Shown: positions 17,337 through 24,335 of the stretch, in pieces | Layout: each line of letters begins with the position of its first letter | Numbering within the stretch: the first letter of the stretch is position 1 | Assembly: GCF_014648555.1 (NCBI RefSeq) | Contig: NZ_BMRI01000002.1 | Coordinates: forward strand, 367,958 to 420,667 | Reading direction: 5' to 3' | DNA from: Kitasatospora griseola | GTDB taxonomy: Bacteria > Actinomycetota > Actinomycetes > Streptomycetales > Streptomycetaceae | DNA length: 52,710 nucleotides | Translations under genes and position numbers: made by a program | Notes under the pieces: model-generated | Database searches by the model: none | What the model saw: only the letters and a program-made list of their open reading frames with translations | What the model was told of the DNA's origin: nothing

Positions 17337-17352
17337 AGGACGCGGACGGTCC
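17337..17352. promoter_or_regulatory. Operator candidate 1 (ATGTAGGAC-N7-GTCC)
   Basis: AGGAC (17337-17341) and GTCC (17349-17352) form an inverted repeat with a 7-bp spacer, preceded by ATGT. It lies 116 bp upstream of the exporter start. Confidence 0.55.
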
Positions 17353-17427
17353 CCCATTGGCCGGATCCGGGTACCAATCGGCCAACCCCGCACCGCAGTT
17401 CGTCCGCGGCGGATCCCGCCGCAATGT

Positions 17428-17444
17428 AGGACCGTTCCTGTCCT
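17428..17444. promoter_or_regulatory. Operator candidate 2 (ATGTAGGAC-N7-GTCCT)
   Basis: AGGAC (17428-17432) and GTCCT (17440-17444) form a perfect 5-bp inverted repeat with a 7-bp spacer and the same ATGT prefix as site 1. It lies 22 bp upstream of the WYL regulator start. A TAGGGT word seven bases before that ATG suggests a leaderless transcript, so this site would overlap its promoter. Confidence 0.6.
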
Positions 17445-17466
17445 GAATCGACGTTAGGGTGGCGCA

Positions 17467-18432
17467 ATGCGGGAGACCTCGTCACGACTGCTACGACTGC
17501 TGTCCCTGCTCCAGACCCGTCGGGAGTGGACCGGGGCGGAACTGGCGGAGCGGCTCGACGTCACCACCCGGACACTGCGCCGGGACGTCGACCGGCTGCG
17601 CGTCCTGGGCTACCCCGTCAACGCCCGGATCGGCGTCGGCGGCGGCTACCAGCTGGGCGCGGGCGCCGAGATGCCCCCGCTGCTGCTCGACGACGAGGAG
17701 GTGCTGGCCGTGGCGCTCGGACTCCAGTCCGGGGCGACCGGCCCGGTGATCGGGATCGCCGAGCCGGCCCTGCGGGCCCTCACCAAGCTCCGCCAGGTGA
17801 TGCCGTCCCGGCTCCAACGCCGCCTGGACGCCCTGCAGGTCGACGTGCTGGACCGGCCGCAGGCCGCGGCCGTCGACGCGGCGGTGCTCTCCGAGCTCGC
17901 CACGGCCTGCCACCACCGGGAACGGGTCAGGTTCGACTACCGGTCCCGGGGCGGCGCCGAGAGCCGGCGCGAGGTCGACCCGTACCGCCTGGTGCGGGTC
18001 GACGCCCGCTGGTACCTGGTCGCCTGGGACCCGGACCGAGCGGACTGGCGCTCCTTCCGGATCGACCGGATGGAACTGAAGAGCCCCACCGGGCCCCGTT
18101 TCGACCCCCGCCCGCTGCCCGAGGGCGGGGCGCGGGCCTTCGTGTCCTCCGGGCTGCGCCAGGCGTTCACCCAGGCCAGCGCCAGGGTGCGGCTGCACGC
18201 CCCGCTCGAACGGATGGCCGAGCGGATCCCGGCCGGCTGGGGCCGGCTGGCCGCGGACGGGCCGGACGCCTGCATCGCCCGGCTGTACGGCGAGTCCCCG
18301 GCCGCCATCGCCGAGTGGCTGGGGTCCTTCGGGGCCCCGTTCACCGTCCTCGAACCCCCCGAACTGCGGGACGCCTGCCGCGAGTTCGCCGAAAAGCACG
18401 CCCGGCTGGCGGCCTGCTACCAGCAGGCCTGA
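17467..18432 (+). CDS. YafY/WYL-domain transcriptional regulator
   Basis: 321 aa. An N-terminal HTH_11-type winged helix (about 1-60: RLLRLLSLLQTRREWTGAEL, RTLRRDVDRLRVLGYPV) is followed by a WYL sensor domain (about 140-220: RVRFDYRSRGG, REVDPYRLVRVDARWYLVAW) and a C-terminal extension. Proteins of this architecture bind nucleic acid or ligands through the WYL domain and some respond to DNA damage. The ATG at 17467 has no ribosome site and a -10-like word just upstream, so translation is probably leaderless. It sits 33 bp before the AlkZ-like gene and is divergent from the exporter, so it likely controls both. Confidence 0.9.
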   Translation: MRETSSRLLRLLSLLQTRREWTGAELAERLDVTTRTLRRDVDRLRVLGYPVNARIGVGGGYQLGAGAEMPPLLLDDEEVLAVALGLQSGATGPVIGIAEPALRALTKLRQVMPSRLQRRLDALQVDVLDRPQAAAVDAAVLSELATACHHRERVRFDYRSRGGAESRREVDPYRLVRVDARWYLVAWDPDRADWRSFRIDRMELKSPTGPRFDPRPLPEGGARAFVSSGLRQAFTQASARVRLHAPLERMAERIPAGWGRLAADGPDACIARLYGESPAAIAEWLGSFGAPFTVLEPPELRDACREFAEKHARLAACYQQA

Positions 18433-18465
18433 GCCGACCGACCACCACCCGAACGGGGAACCTGT

Positions 18466-19557
18466 ATGGCCGTCATGTCCGACCGCGCGCTGGGCCGCGC
18501 CACCCTGCACCGCCAGCACCTGCTCGAACCGGCCGGGCTGACGGCCCTGGAGATGATCGAGCACCTGGTGGGCATGCAGGCTCAGGCGCCCTGGCCGCCC
18601 TACGTCGGCCTGTGGACCAGGCTGCGCACCTTCGACCACAAGGATCTGGCCCGGCTGCTGGAGGACCGCTCGGTGGTCCGGCTGCTGATGTTCCGCGGCA
18701 CCGTGCACCTGGTCAGCAGCGCGGACTGCCTGGCCCTGCGGCCGCTGGTGCAGCGGGTGATCGACCGGATGTACGTCACCGCCAAGCTGACCGCCGCGGT
18801 CGGCGACCCGGACGCGGTCGCCGACCGCGGCCGCCGGCTGCTCGCCGAGAAGGCGCTGACGCCCAAGGAGATCGGCGACGCGCTGGCCGAGCACCTGCCC
18901 GGGGTGCTCCCCCGGCAGCTCGGCGACGTCGTCCGGGCCCGGCTGCCGCTGGTCCAGGTGCCGCCGCGCGCGGTGTGGGGCGTGGGCGGCGCGACCCGCT
19001 ACGCCACCGCGGAGTCCTGGCTCGGCGCGCCGCTGCAGGCCGCCGAACTGCCCGCCGTGATCCGCCGCTACCTGGCCGCGTTCGGACCCGCCACCGTCGC
19101 CGACGTGCAGGCCTGGAGCGGACTGACCAGGCTGCGCGAGATCACCGACGCGATGCCGGGCCTGCTGCGGCTGCGCGACGAGCACGGCGGCGAGCTGCTC
19201 GACCTGCCGGACGCGCCCCGGCCGGACCCGGACGTGCCGGCCCCGGTCCGGTTCCTGCCGGACTTCGACAACGTGGTGCTCTCGCACGCCCGGCGGTCCC
19301 GGATCATCCGCGACGAGCACCGCCCGCACCTGTTCCTGCGCAACGGCATCGTGCCCGGCTCGTTCCTCGTCGACGGCCTGGTCGAGGGGACCTGGCGCGC
19401 CGACGACGGCACCGTCACGGTCCGGCCGTTCAACCCGCCGAGCGACCGGGTGCGCGAGCAACTGGCGGAGGCCGGCGAGCAGTTGGCCCGCTTCCTGGCC
19501 CCGCCGGGGGCGGCCGTGGCGGTCCGGTTCGCCGACCACGGCCAGGGCGTGAGCTAG
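18466..19557 (+). CDS. AlkZ-like winged-helix DNA glycosylase
   Basis: 363 aa, HTH_42 superfamily (winged-helix DNA-binding domain protein). The N-terminal region has RQHLLEPAGLTALEMIEHL followed by VGMQAQAPWPPY. The Q38-x-Q40 pair sits where AlkZ-type glycosylases carry their catalytic QxQ. A central VWGVGGATRYATAESWLG and a C-terminal FLPDFDNVVLSHARRSRII are also family-typical. AlkZ relatives in azinomycin, trioxacarcin and hedamycin clusters excise bulky alkylated bases as self-resistance. Start at 18466; MSDRALG at 18475 is possible. Co-directional with the WYL regulator. Inferred function: removal of product-DNA adducts. A housekeeping YcaQ-like role is less likely given the QxQ and the location. 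Confidence 0.85.
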   Translation: MAVMSDRALGRATLHRQHLLEPAGLTALEMIEHLVGMQAQAPWPPYVGLWTRLRTFDHKDLARLLEDRSVVRLLMFRGTVHLVSSADCLALRPLVQRVIDRMYVTAKLTAAVGDPDAVADRGRRLLAEKALTPKEIGDALAEHLPGVLPRQLGDVVRARLPLVQVPPRAVWGVGGATRYATAESWLGAPLQAAELPAVIRRYLAAFGPATVADVQAWSGLTRLREITDAMPGLLRLRDEHGGELLDLPDAPRPDPDVPAPVRFLPDFDNVVLSHARRSRIIRDEHRPHLFLRNGIVPGSFLVDGLVEGTWRADDGTVTVRPFNPPSDRVREQLAEAGEQLARFLAPPGAAVAVRFADHGQGVS

Positions 19558-19591
19558 ATGCGCCGACGATGCGTGAGGTCGGCCGACCCGG

Positions 19592-20032
19592 TCAGGCCGG
19601 CCGGTCCTGGCGCACCGTGCGGGCCCGGATCAGCCAGGAGTCGCCCGCGCGGACCAGCTCGTCCTCGCAGGTGGTGCTTGAGCGCACGGCGGCGCCCTCG
19701 GCCTCGGTGATCTGGAACACCAGCGCGTAGCTGCGCACCCGGACCGTGGTGTCGTCGGCCGGGGCGATGTCGACCATGCCGAGCCAGTGCCGGCGGGCGA
19801 TGCCCTGGCCGCGGAGCTGCTCCACGGTCCGGGTGGCGCCGGCCGTGATCTGGCCGCGGCCGCGGGCCGGCTCCGGGTGCGAGTCGACCGCGAAGGTGCC
19901 GTCCTCGGTGAAGAACGACGCCCACTCGGGGATCCGTCCGGCGTCCAGCAACTGCATGTGGTGCGCGTAGAACTGCTCGACCGACGCCCGCAGTTCGGCG
20001 TCGACCTCGATGGTGCTCGAATCGGTGGTCAT
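19592..20032 (-). CDS. SnoaL-like / NTF2-fold protein
   Basis: 146 aa. An alpha+beta barrel pattern: VEQFYAHHMQLLDAGRIPEWASFFTED near the start, then RRHWLGMVDIAP and CEDELVRAGDSWLIRAR. This resembles SnoaL-like and ring-hydroxylating-dioxygenase beta-subunit-like proteins. Small NTF2-fold proteins in aromatic polyketide clusters act as cyclases or hydroxylases without metals. Start at 20032 with a GGAGGAG site. It follows the SARP gene at 20088 on the same strand by 55 bp, so it is likely activated together with it. Exact chemistry unknown. Confidence 0.78.
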   Translation of the reverse strand: MTTDSSTIEVDAELRASVEQFYAHHMQLLDAGRIPEWASFFTEDGTFAVDSHPEPARGRGQITAGATRTVEQLRGQGIARRHWLGMVDIAPADDTTVRVRSYALVFQITEAEGAAVRSSTTCEDELVRAGDSWLIRARTVRQDRPA

Positions 20033-20087
20033 GCGGTTGCTCCTCCTGTCGGTGCCGGGCCCGCCCGGCCTGGATGCCGAGGCTGCC

Positions 20088-20891
20088 TCACGCGCTTCGA
20101 GACTCGATCGAAGGCGCGATCGGCTGCGGCGGTTCGATCTCGTGGTCGTGCAGCACCGCCTGCTGGATCCGCCGCAACTCGTGCGACGGGGCCAGCCCCA
20201 GCTCCTCGGACAGCACCCGGCGGGTGCGGGCGTACGCCTGCAGCGCGTCGTGCCGGCGGCCGATCCGGGCCAGCGTGAACACCAGCAGGCTGTGGTACCA
20301 CTCGTTGTACGGGTGCTCGACGATCAGGGCGCGCAGTTCGGCGACCATCTGGTGGTGCCGGCCGAGCCGCAGGTCGGCCTCGATCCGCAGGTTCAGCGCC
20401 TGCATGCGCTGCTCCTCCAGGGCAGCCACGTAGCCCTCCAGGACCGGCCCGGCGTCCACATTGGCGAGCGGCGGACCGGACCACAGGTCCAGTGCCCGGC
20501 GGAGTTTCGGCCCGGCCTGGTCGGGGCGGCCCGCCTCCAGCAGGCTCTGCGCCTCGGCGGTGAGGCGCTGGAACTGGAAGAGGTCGACCTGCTGGGGGTC
20601 GACGGACAGCAGATAGCCCGGGGCTCTGGTGACCAGCACCTGCTTGGCGTCGCCGCCGGTCTCCTCGTCGATGAGGCGGCGTAACTGGTAGATGTACGTC
20701 TGGGCGGTGGTCGCGCCGCTGCGCGGCGGCTGGTCGTTCCAGAGTTCCTTGATGATCGTCTCCAGCGGCACCACGTGATTGGCGCGCAGGAGCAGCAGGG
20801 CGAGCGTGGCAAGGGTCCTGGGTGCCGTGGGGGCGCAGGAGCGGTGGTCGTTCATGACTTCCAAGGGCCCGAGAATGCGGAAACTCAGCAC
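20088..20891 (-). CDS. SARP-family transcriptional activator (third copy)
   Basis: 267 aa. The GTG at 20891 yields LSFRILGPLEVMNDHRSC, the normal SARP N-terminus, with GAGG five bases upstream. The winged helix (TLATLALLLLRANHVVP, IIKELWNDQPP, TTAQTYIYQLRR) and the BTAD (ending SEELGLAPSHELRRIQQAVL) match the other two SARPs in the window in architecture. The first gene of a leftward SARP/SnoaL-like pair. Its promoter region contains an A/T-rich -10-like TATATT (minus strand, 20934-20939) and several CGGACCG words. Confidence 0.9.
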   Translation of the reverse strand: MLSFRILGPLEVMNDHRSCAPTAPRTLATLALLLLRANHVVPLETIIKELWNDQPPRSGATTAQTYIYQLRRLIDEETGGDAKQVLVTRAPGYLLSVDPQQVDLFQFQRLTAEAQSLLEAGRPDQAGPKLRRALDLWSGPPLANVDAGPVLEGYVAALEEQRMQALNLRIEADLRLGRHHQMVAELRALIVEHPYNEWYHSLLVFTLARIGRRHDALQAYARTRRVLSEELGLAPSHELRRIQQAVLHDHEIEPPQPIAPSIESRSA

Positions 20892-21058
20892 AGGAACCTC
20901 ATTACTTCCCGATGTTGGGGCGCGGCGGTACCGAATATAGGAAGGCGGCGTTTCGGACCGATTGCCGGACACCGAACGGCCTTCCGAATGGACCGCCGGA
21001 TACCCGTCCGGACCCGACCGGGCCCGGACGGGCATCTTTCGGACCGCCCCGCGGACCG
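20892..21058 (-). promoter_or_regulatory. SARP3 upstream region with CGGACCG repeats
   Basis: TTTCGGACCG occurs at 20951-20960 and again at 21037-21046, with another CGGACCG at 21052-21058. A TATATT word on the minus strand (20934-20939) is a plausible -10, about 43 bp before the GTG, but no good -35 is seen. No gene is supported between 20892 and 21178. Confidence 0.4.
21003..21032 (-). terminator. Hairpin terminator for the leftward KASIII-CCR operon
   Basis: CCCGTCCGG (21003-21011) pairs perfectly with CCGGACGGG (21024-21032) around a 12-nt loop. It lies downstream of the small ORF ending at 21179 and upstream of the SARP gene. Confidence 0.5.
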
Positions 21059-21178
21059 ATCGATCCGCAAAACGGGGTTTGAGAGGCGGACGGACGGTGC
21101 AGCGGGCCCTCGCGGGGCGGGCCGGTCAGCCCGGCCCGGGGCCCGGAACGGTCCGGGATCCCGGCGCTCCGTCCGCGT

Positions 21179-21496
21179 TCACGTTCTCTTCACCGCCCGC
21201 GCCCCGGCCCGTCCGCCCCGCCGCCCGCGTCCGCCGCCCGCATCCGCGTTCTCGCCCTCGGCCCCGCACCCGCGCCCACCGGCGGCCGCCGCGTTCTCGC
21301 CGCCGCCCCCGCCCCCGCCCTCGCGCTCGTTCTCGTTCTCGTTCTTGTTCTCGCCCGAGTCGAGCATCAGCCAGGCGGCCAGCTCCAGCCCCCGGCCGTG
21401 GACGAGCAGGGCGGCGACCGCCTCGGTGATCTGCTCCCGGGCGCCCCGGACGCTGTCGGGGGGCAGGCCGCCGGCCGGTCCCGCGCCCGTGGTCAC
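21179..21496 (-). CDS. Small hypothetical protein with low-complexity tail
   Basis: 105 aa. The first 50 residues form a plausible amphipathic helical segment (VRGAREQITEAVAALLVHGR and ELAAWLML). Then comes a strongly biased stretch of alternating Asn/Glu/Lys, a run of seven Gly, then Ala/Gly/Arg. The GTG at 21496 overlaps the TGA of the 77-residue gene (GTGA), so translation looks coupled. I do not recognise the family. The tail may be a slippage-prone region and the stop position could vary between strains. It is the last gene of the KASIII-CCR run. Confidence 0.5.
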   Translation of the reverse strand: MTTGAGPAGGLPPDSVRGAREQITEAVAALLVHGRGLELAAWLMLDSGENKNENENEREGGGGGGGENAAAAGGRGCGAEGENADAGGGRGRRGGRAGARAVKRT

Positions 21497-21726
21497 GGGC
21501 CGTCCCCGAACCAGCGGTCCTCCGTCAACTGCCGCCACAGCAGCCGTTCCTGACGGTCCGGCGGCCGGTCGGCGCAGAGCCGTTCGGGGTGCCCGGGGGG
21601 CGGCCCGCCGCCGTCGGGGTCGGGGTCGAGCGGCGGCGGCGGGACGTACAGCGCGCCGTAGACGACCAGGGCCCGCCAGCCGGGCCGCATCAGGTACCTG
21701 ACGACCAGTCCGAGGAGGTACCGCAT
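21493..21726 (-). CDS. Small DUF6059-like protein
   Basis: 77 aa. MRYLLGLVVRYLMRPGWRAL is followed by a short hydrophobic VYGALYVPPPP, then PPPGHPERLCADRPPD and a C-terminal ERLLWRQLTEDRWF. The GHPERL motif and layout resemble small actinomycete proteins annotated DUF6059, often found in secondary-metabolite clusters; function unknown. It starts six bases after the CCR stop, so it belongs to the KASIII-CCR transcript. Confidence 0.6.
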   Translation of the reverse strand: MRYLLGLVVRYLMRPGWRALVVYGALYVPPPPLDPDPDGGGPPPGHPERLCADRPPDRQERLLWRQLTEDRWFGDGP

Positions 21727-21732
21727 GTCCGG

Positions 21733-23070
21733 CTAGCCGGCCCGGAAGCGGTCGATGGCCCCGGCGTGCCGCTCCCGCAGCCCCGGATCGGTGATGCCGA
21801 GGCCCTCCCGGGGGGCCAGTGCCAGCACGCCGACCTTGCCGCGGTGCACGTTGCGGTGCACGTCGTGGACGGCCTGCGCGGCCTCGGCCAGCGGGTAGGC
21901 GCGGCTCAGCGTCGGGTGCACCACCCCGCGCCGGACCAGCTCGTTGGCCTCCCAGGCCTCCCGGTAGTTCGCGAAGTGCGAGCCGACCACCCGCTTCAGG
22001 TGCATCCACAGGTACCGGTTGTCGTACTCGTGGAGGTAGCCGGAGGTGGCCGCGCAGGTCACCACGGTGCCGCCGCGCCGGGCCACGTAGACGCTCGCCC
22101 CGAAGGTCTCCCGGCCCGGGTGCTCGAACACGATGTCGGGGTCGCGGCCGCCCGTCAGTTCGCGGATCCGCGCGCCCAGGCGCTTCCACTCGCGCGGGTC
22201 CTGGGTCCGCTCGTCCTTCCAGAACCGGTAGCCCTCCGCGGCCCGGTCGATCACCAGCTCGGCGCCCATGGCCCGGCACGCCTCCGCCTTCCCCGGGTCG
22301 GACACCACGCACACCGGGGTCGCCCCGGACGCCAGCGCGAGCTGCGTCGCGTACGAGCCGAGGCCGCCGCCCGCGCCCCACACCAGGACCACGTCGCCGA
22401 GCTTCATGCCCGCGCCGTTGCGGGACACCAGCTGCCGGTAGGCGGTGCTGTGCACCAGCCCGGGCGCGGCGGCCTCCTCCCAGGTCAGGTGGGCGGCCTT
22501 CGGCATCAGCTGGTTGGCCTTCACCAGGGCCAGTTCGGCCAGGCCGCCGAAGTTGGTCTCGTACCCCCAGATCCGCTGCGCCGGGTCGAGCATGGTGTCG
22601 TCGTGGCCGTCGGGGTGCTCCAGCTCCACCGACAGGCAGTGCGCGACCACCTCGTCGCCCGGGTGCCAGGCGTGCACCCCGGGCCCGGTGCGCAGCACCA
22701 CCCCGGCCAGGTCCGAGCCGAGCACGTGGTACGGCAGGTCGTGCCGGCGGGCGAGCGGGGAGGTGCGGCCGTAGCGCTCCAGGAAGCCGAAGGTGGGGAC
22801 CGGCTCGAAGATCGAACTCCACACGGTGTTGTAGTTGACGGAGCTGGCCATCACCGCCACCAGGGCCTCGCCGGGGCCGAGTTCGGGCACCGGCACGTCC
22901 TCGACGTGCAGGCTCTTGCGCGGGTCCTTGTCGCGGCCGGCCAGCCCTTCGAACATGGCGGCCTGGTCGCGGTGCACGGTCACCGCCCGGTAGTGCTCCG
23001 GCAGCGGCAGCGCGGCCAGCGCCGCCCGGTCGCGCTCGCCGGACAGCAGGGCGTCACGGATCCGGTCCAT
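21733..23070 (-). CDS. ccr: Crotonyl-CoA carboxylase/reductase
   Basis: 445 aa, the usual CCR length. It has the medium-chain reductase fold with NYNTVWSSIFEPVPTF, the NADPH-binding VLVWGAGGGLGSYATQLAL, and the CCR-typical FEHPGRETFGASVYVARRGG and SHFANYREAWEANELV. It converts crotonyl-CoA, CO2 and NADPH to ethylmalonyl-CoA. Start at 23070 with GAGGAG; it follows the KASIII-like gene directly. It fits the AGH-type AT in the KSQ loading module and the hydroxyacyl-CoA dehydrogenase at 36704. Larger alkylmalonyl products from longer 2-enoyl-CoAs are possible. Confidence 0.95.
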   Translation of the reverse strand: MDRIRDALLSGERDRAALAALPLPEHYRAVTVHRDQAAMFEGLAGRDKDPRKSLHVEDVPVPELGPGEALVAVMASSVNYNTVWSSIFEPVPTFGFLERYGRTSPLARRHDLPYHVLGSDLAGVVLRTGPGVHAWHPGDEVVAHCLSVELEHPDGHDDTMLDPAQRIWGYETNFGGLAELALVKANQLMPKAAHLTWEEAAAPGLVHSTAYRQLVSRNGAGMKLGDVVLVWGAGGGLGSYATQLALASGATPVCVVSDPGKAEACRAMGAELVIDRAAEGYRFWKDERTQDPREWKRLGARIRELTGGRDPDIVFEHPGRETFGASVYVARRGGTVVTCAATSGYLHEYDNRYLWMHLKRVVGSHFANYREAWEANELVRRGVVHPTLSRAYPLAEAAQAVHDVHRNVHRGKVGVLALAPREGLGITDPGLRERHAGAIDRFRAG

Positions 23071-23072
23071 GG

Positions 23073-24131
23073 TCAGACTCCTCGCGGGGACGGGCGGTGC
23101 GGGAACGGGGCGCCGGCCGGGTCGCCGACGATCTGCAGCACGGCGACGGACCAGGCGAACGAGGCGCCCGCGCTGATCAGCACGCAGGTCTGCCCGACGG
23201 ACAGCGCGCCGGTGGACGCCAGCCGGTCCAGGCCGGCGATCTGGTCGCCCGCGCCGAGGTGGCCGACCCCGCTGCCCCACGGCCAGGTGGTGCGCTCCGG
23301 GTCGATCCCCAGCGGCTCGAAGAACTGGAAGTCCATCTTGGGGCGGCCCAGGTTCGGCAGCACGAACCGGTCGATGTCGGCGGCCGCCAGCCCGGCCTCC
23401 TTCAGCGCCCGCTCGTAGGCCTCCCGCTGCCCGGCCTGTAGCCGCTCCAGCACCGCACCGGCGCCGAACTCCCTCAGCAGGTGGGCCCGGTGGGCCTCGA
23501 TGCTGATCGGCGCGCGGGCCGTCAGCGGGGCGTCGCCGAACGGGTCGTCGCCGCGGCCCATGCTCTCCAGCTCCGGCGCCGACACCGTCACCAGGCTCAG
23601 CAGCCGGGCGAAGCCGCCCCGCGCGGACAGCACCAGCGCCGTCCCGCCGTCGCCGCACACCGTTCCCGGGTCGGTCCGCCACCGGTCGAAGCCCGGCAGG
23701 CAGAACCGGTCGCCGGTGGTGATCAGCACCGAGTCCCGCTCCGGGTCGGCGAGCAGGTACGCCGCGCCCAGCTCCAGCGCCGCCATCCCGCCGTTCGACA
23801 ACTGCCGCACCTCGACCGCCAGGCAGGCGTTGCCGACCGCGCCGCGCTGCACGTACGAGGCGGGCGCCCACAGGTCGTGGCCCTGGTGGTAGGTGTCCGC
23901 GTGCAGCACCAGCTCGATCCGGTCGGGTCCGGCACCGGCCGCAGCCAGCGCCCGCCGAGCCGCCCGCACCGCCAGTTCCGGCCCCGGCTCCTCGGACACG
24001 CACACCGAGCGGATCCGGGTGCGCCGCACCGTCCAGTCGTCGCACAGCCCGGCGTCCCGCGCCGCCTCTGCGGCCATCGGCACCGGCAGTTCCACCCCGG
24101 TCCCCGACACGTACAGCCCGTCGACCCTCAC
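23073..24131 (-). CDS. KASIII-like acyltransferase with active-site serine (DpsC-like)
   Basis: 352 aa, thiolase fold. The motif normally holding the catalytic Cys reads EVRQLSNGGMAALEL, with Ser112 in the Cys position. Downstream LPNLGRPKMDF and GSGVGHLGAGDQ replace the FabH HQAN and GNT motifs. Priming KASIII homologues such as DpsC of daunorubicin also use Ser and load a short acyl starter rather than condensing. GTG at 24131 with a GGGAGGAGG site. Divergent from a DpsD-like AT gene and first in the leftward operon with CCR. Inferred role: transfer of the reduced starter acyl group to the type II PKS. Cys-independent ester formation is the alternative. Confidence 0.8.
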   Translation of the reverse strand: MRVDGLYVSGTGVELPVPMAAEAARDAGLCDDWTVRRTRIRSVCVSEEPGPELAVRAARRALAAAGAGPDRIELVLHADTYHQGHDLWAPASYVQRGAVGNACLAVEVRQLSNGGMAALELGAAYLLADPERDSVLITTGDRFCLPGFDRWRTDPGTVCGDGGTALVLSARGGFARLLSLVTVSAPELESMGRGDDPFGDAPLTARAPISIEAHRAHLLREFGAGAVLERLQAGQREAYERALKEAGLAAADIDRFVLPNLGRPKMDFQFFEPLGIDPERTTWPWGSGVGHLGAGDQIAGLDRLASTGALSVGQTCVLISAGASFAWSVAVLQIVGDPAGAPFPHRPSPRGV

Positions 24132-24238
24132 TGCGGCCCTCCTCCCAGGCAATGGCGGGCCCGCCCGGCCGCCGTACTGCGGCCGACGGCGCCTCCCGCC
24201 GGTCGGGGCCGAGTGTGCAGGCCGCCCGTCCAAGGGAG

Positions 24239-24278
24239 TTCGAGGATCGCCCGAGGTCAGCGCCTGGATCGATCCTCG
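24239..24278. promoter_or_regulatory. Bidirectional SARP-box candidate in KASIII/AT divergent promoter
   Basis: TTCGAGGATCG (24239-24249) and CCCGAGGTCAG (24250-24260) are 11-bp-phased direct repeats of CGAGG. The first copy also forms a 9-bp inverted repeat, CGAGGATCG (24241-24249) with CGATCCTCG (24270-24278), so a similar box reads on the minus strand. Sits between the divergent KASIII-like and AT genes. Confidence 0.55.
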
Positions 24279-24335
24279 TACCAGCTTGGATGCCGGCCCG
24301 TTGCAATGCCTTCGACGCGCGACGAGAGGCATGCG

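Noticed and set aside
19577..19588. GGTCGGCCGACC palindrome as terminator between the AlkZ-like and SnoaL-like genes
   Set aside because: It has no loop and is short; it could arise by chance in GC-rich DNA.
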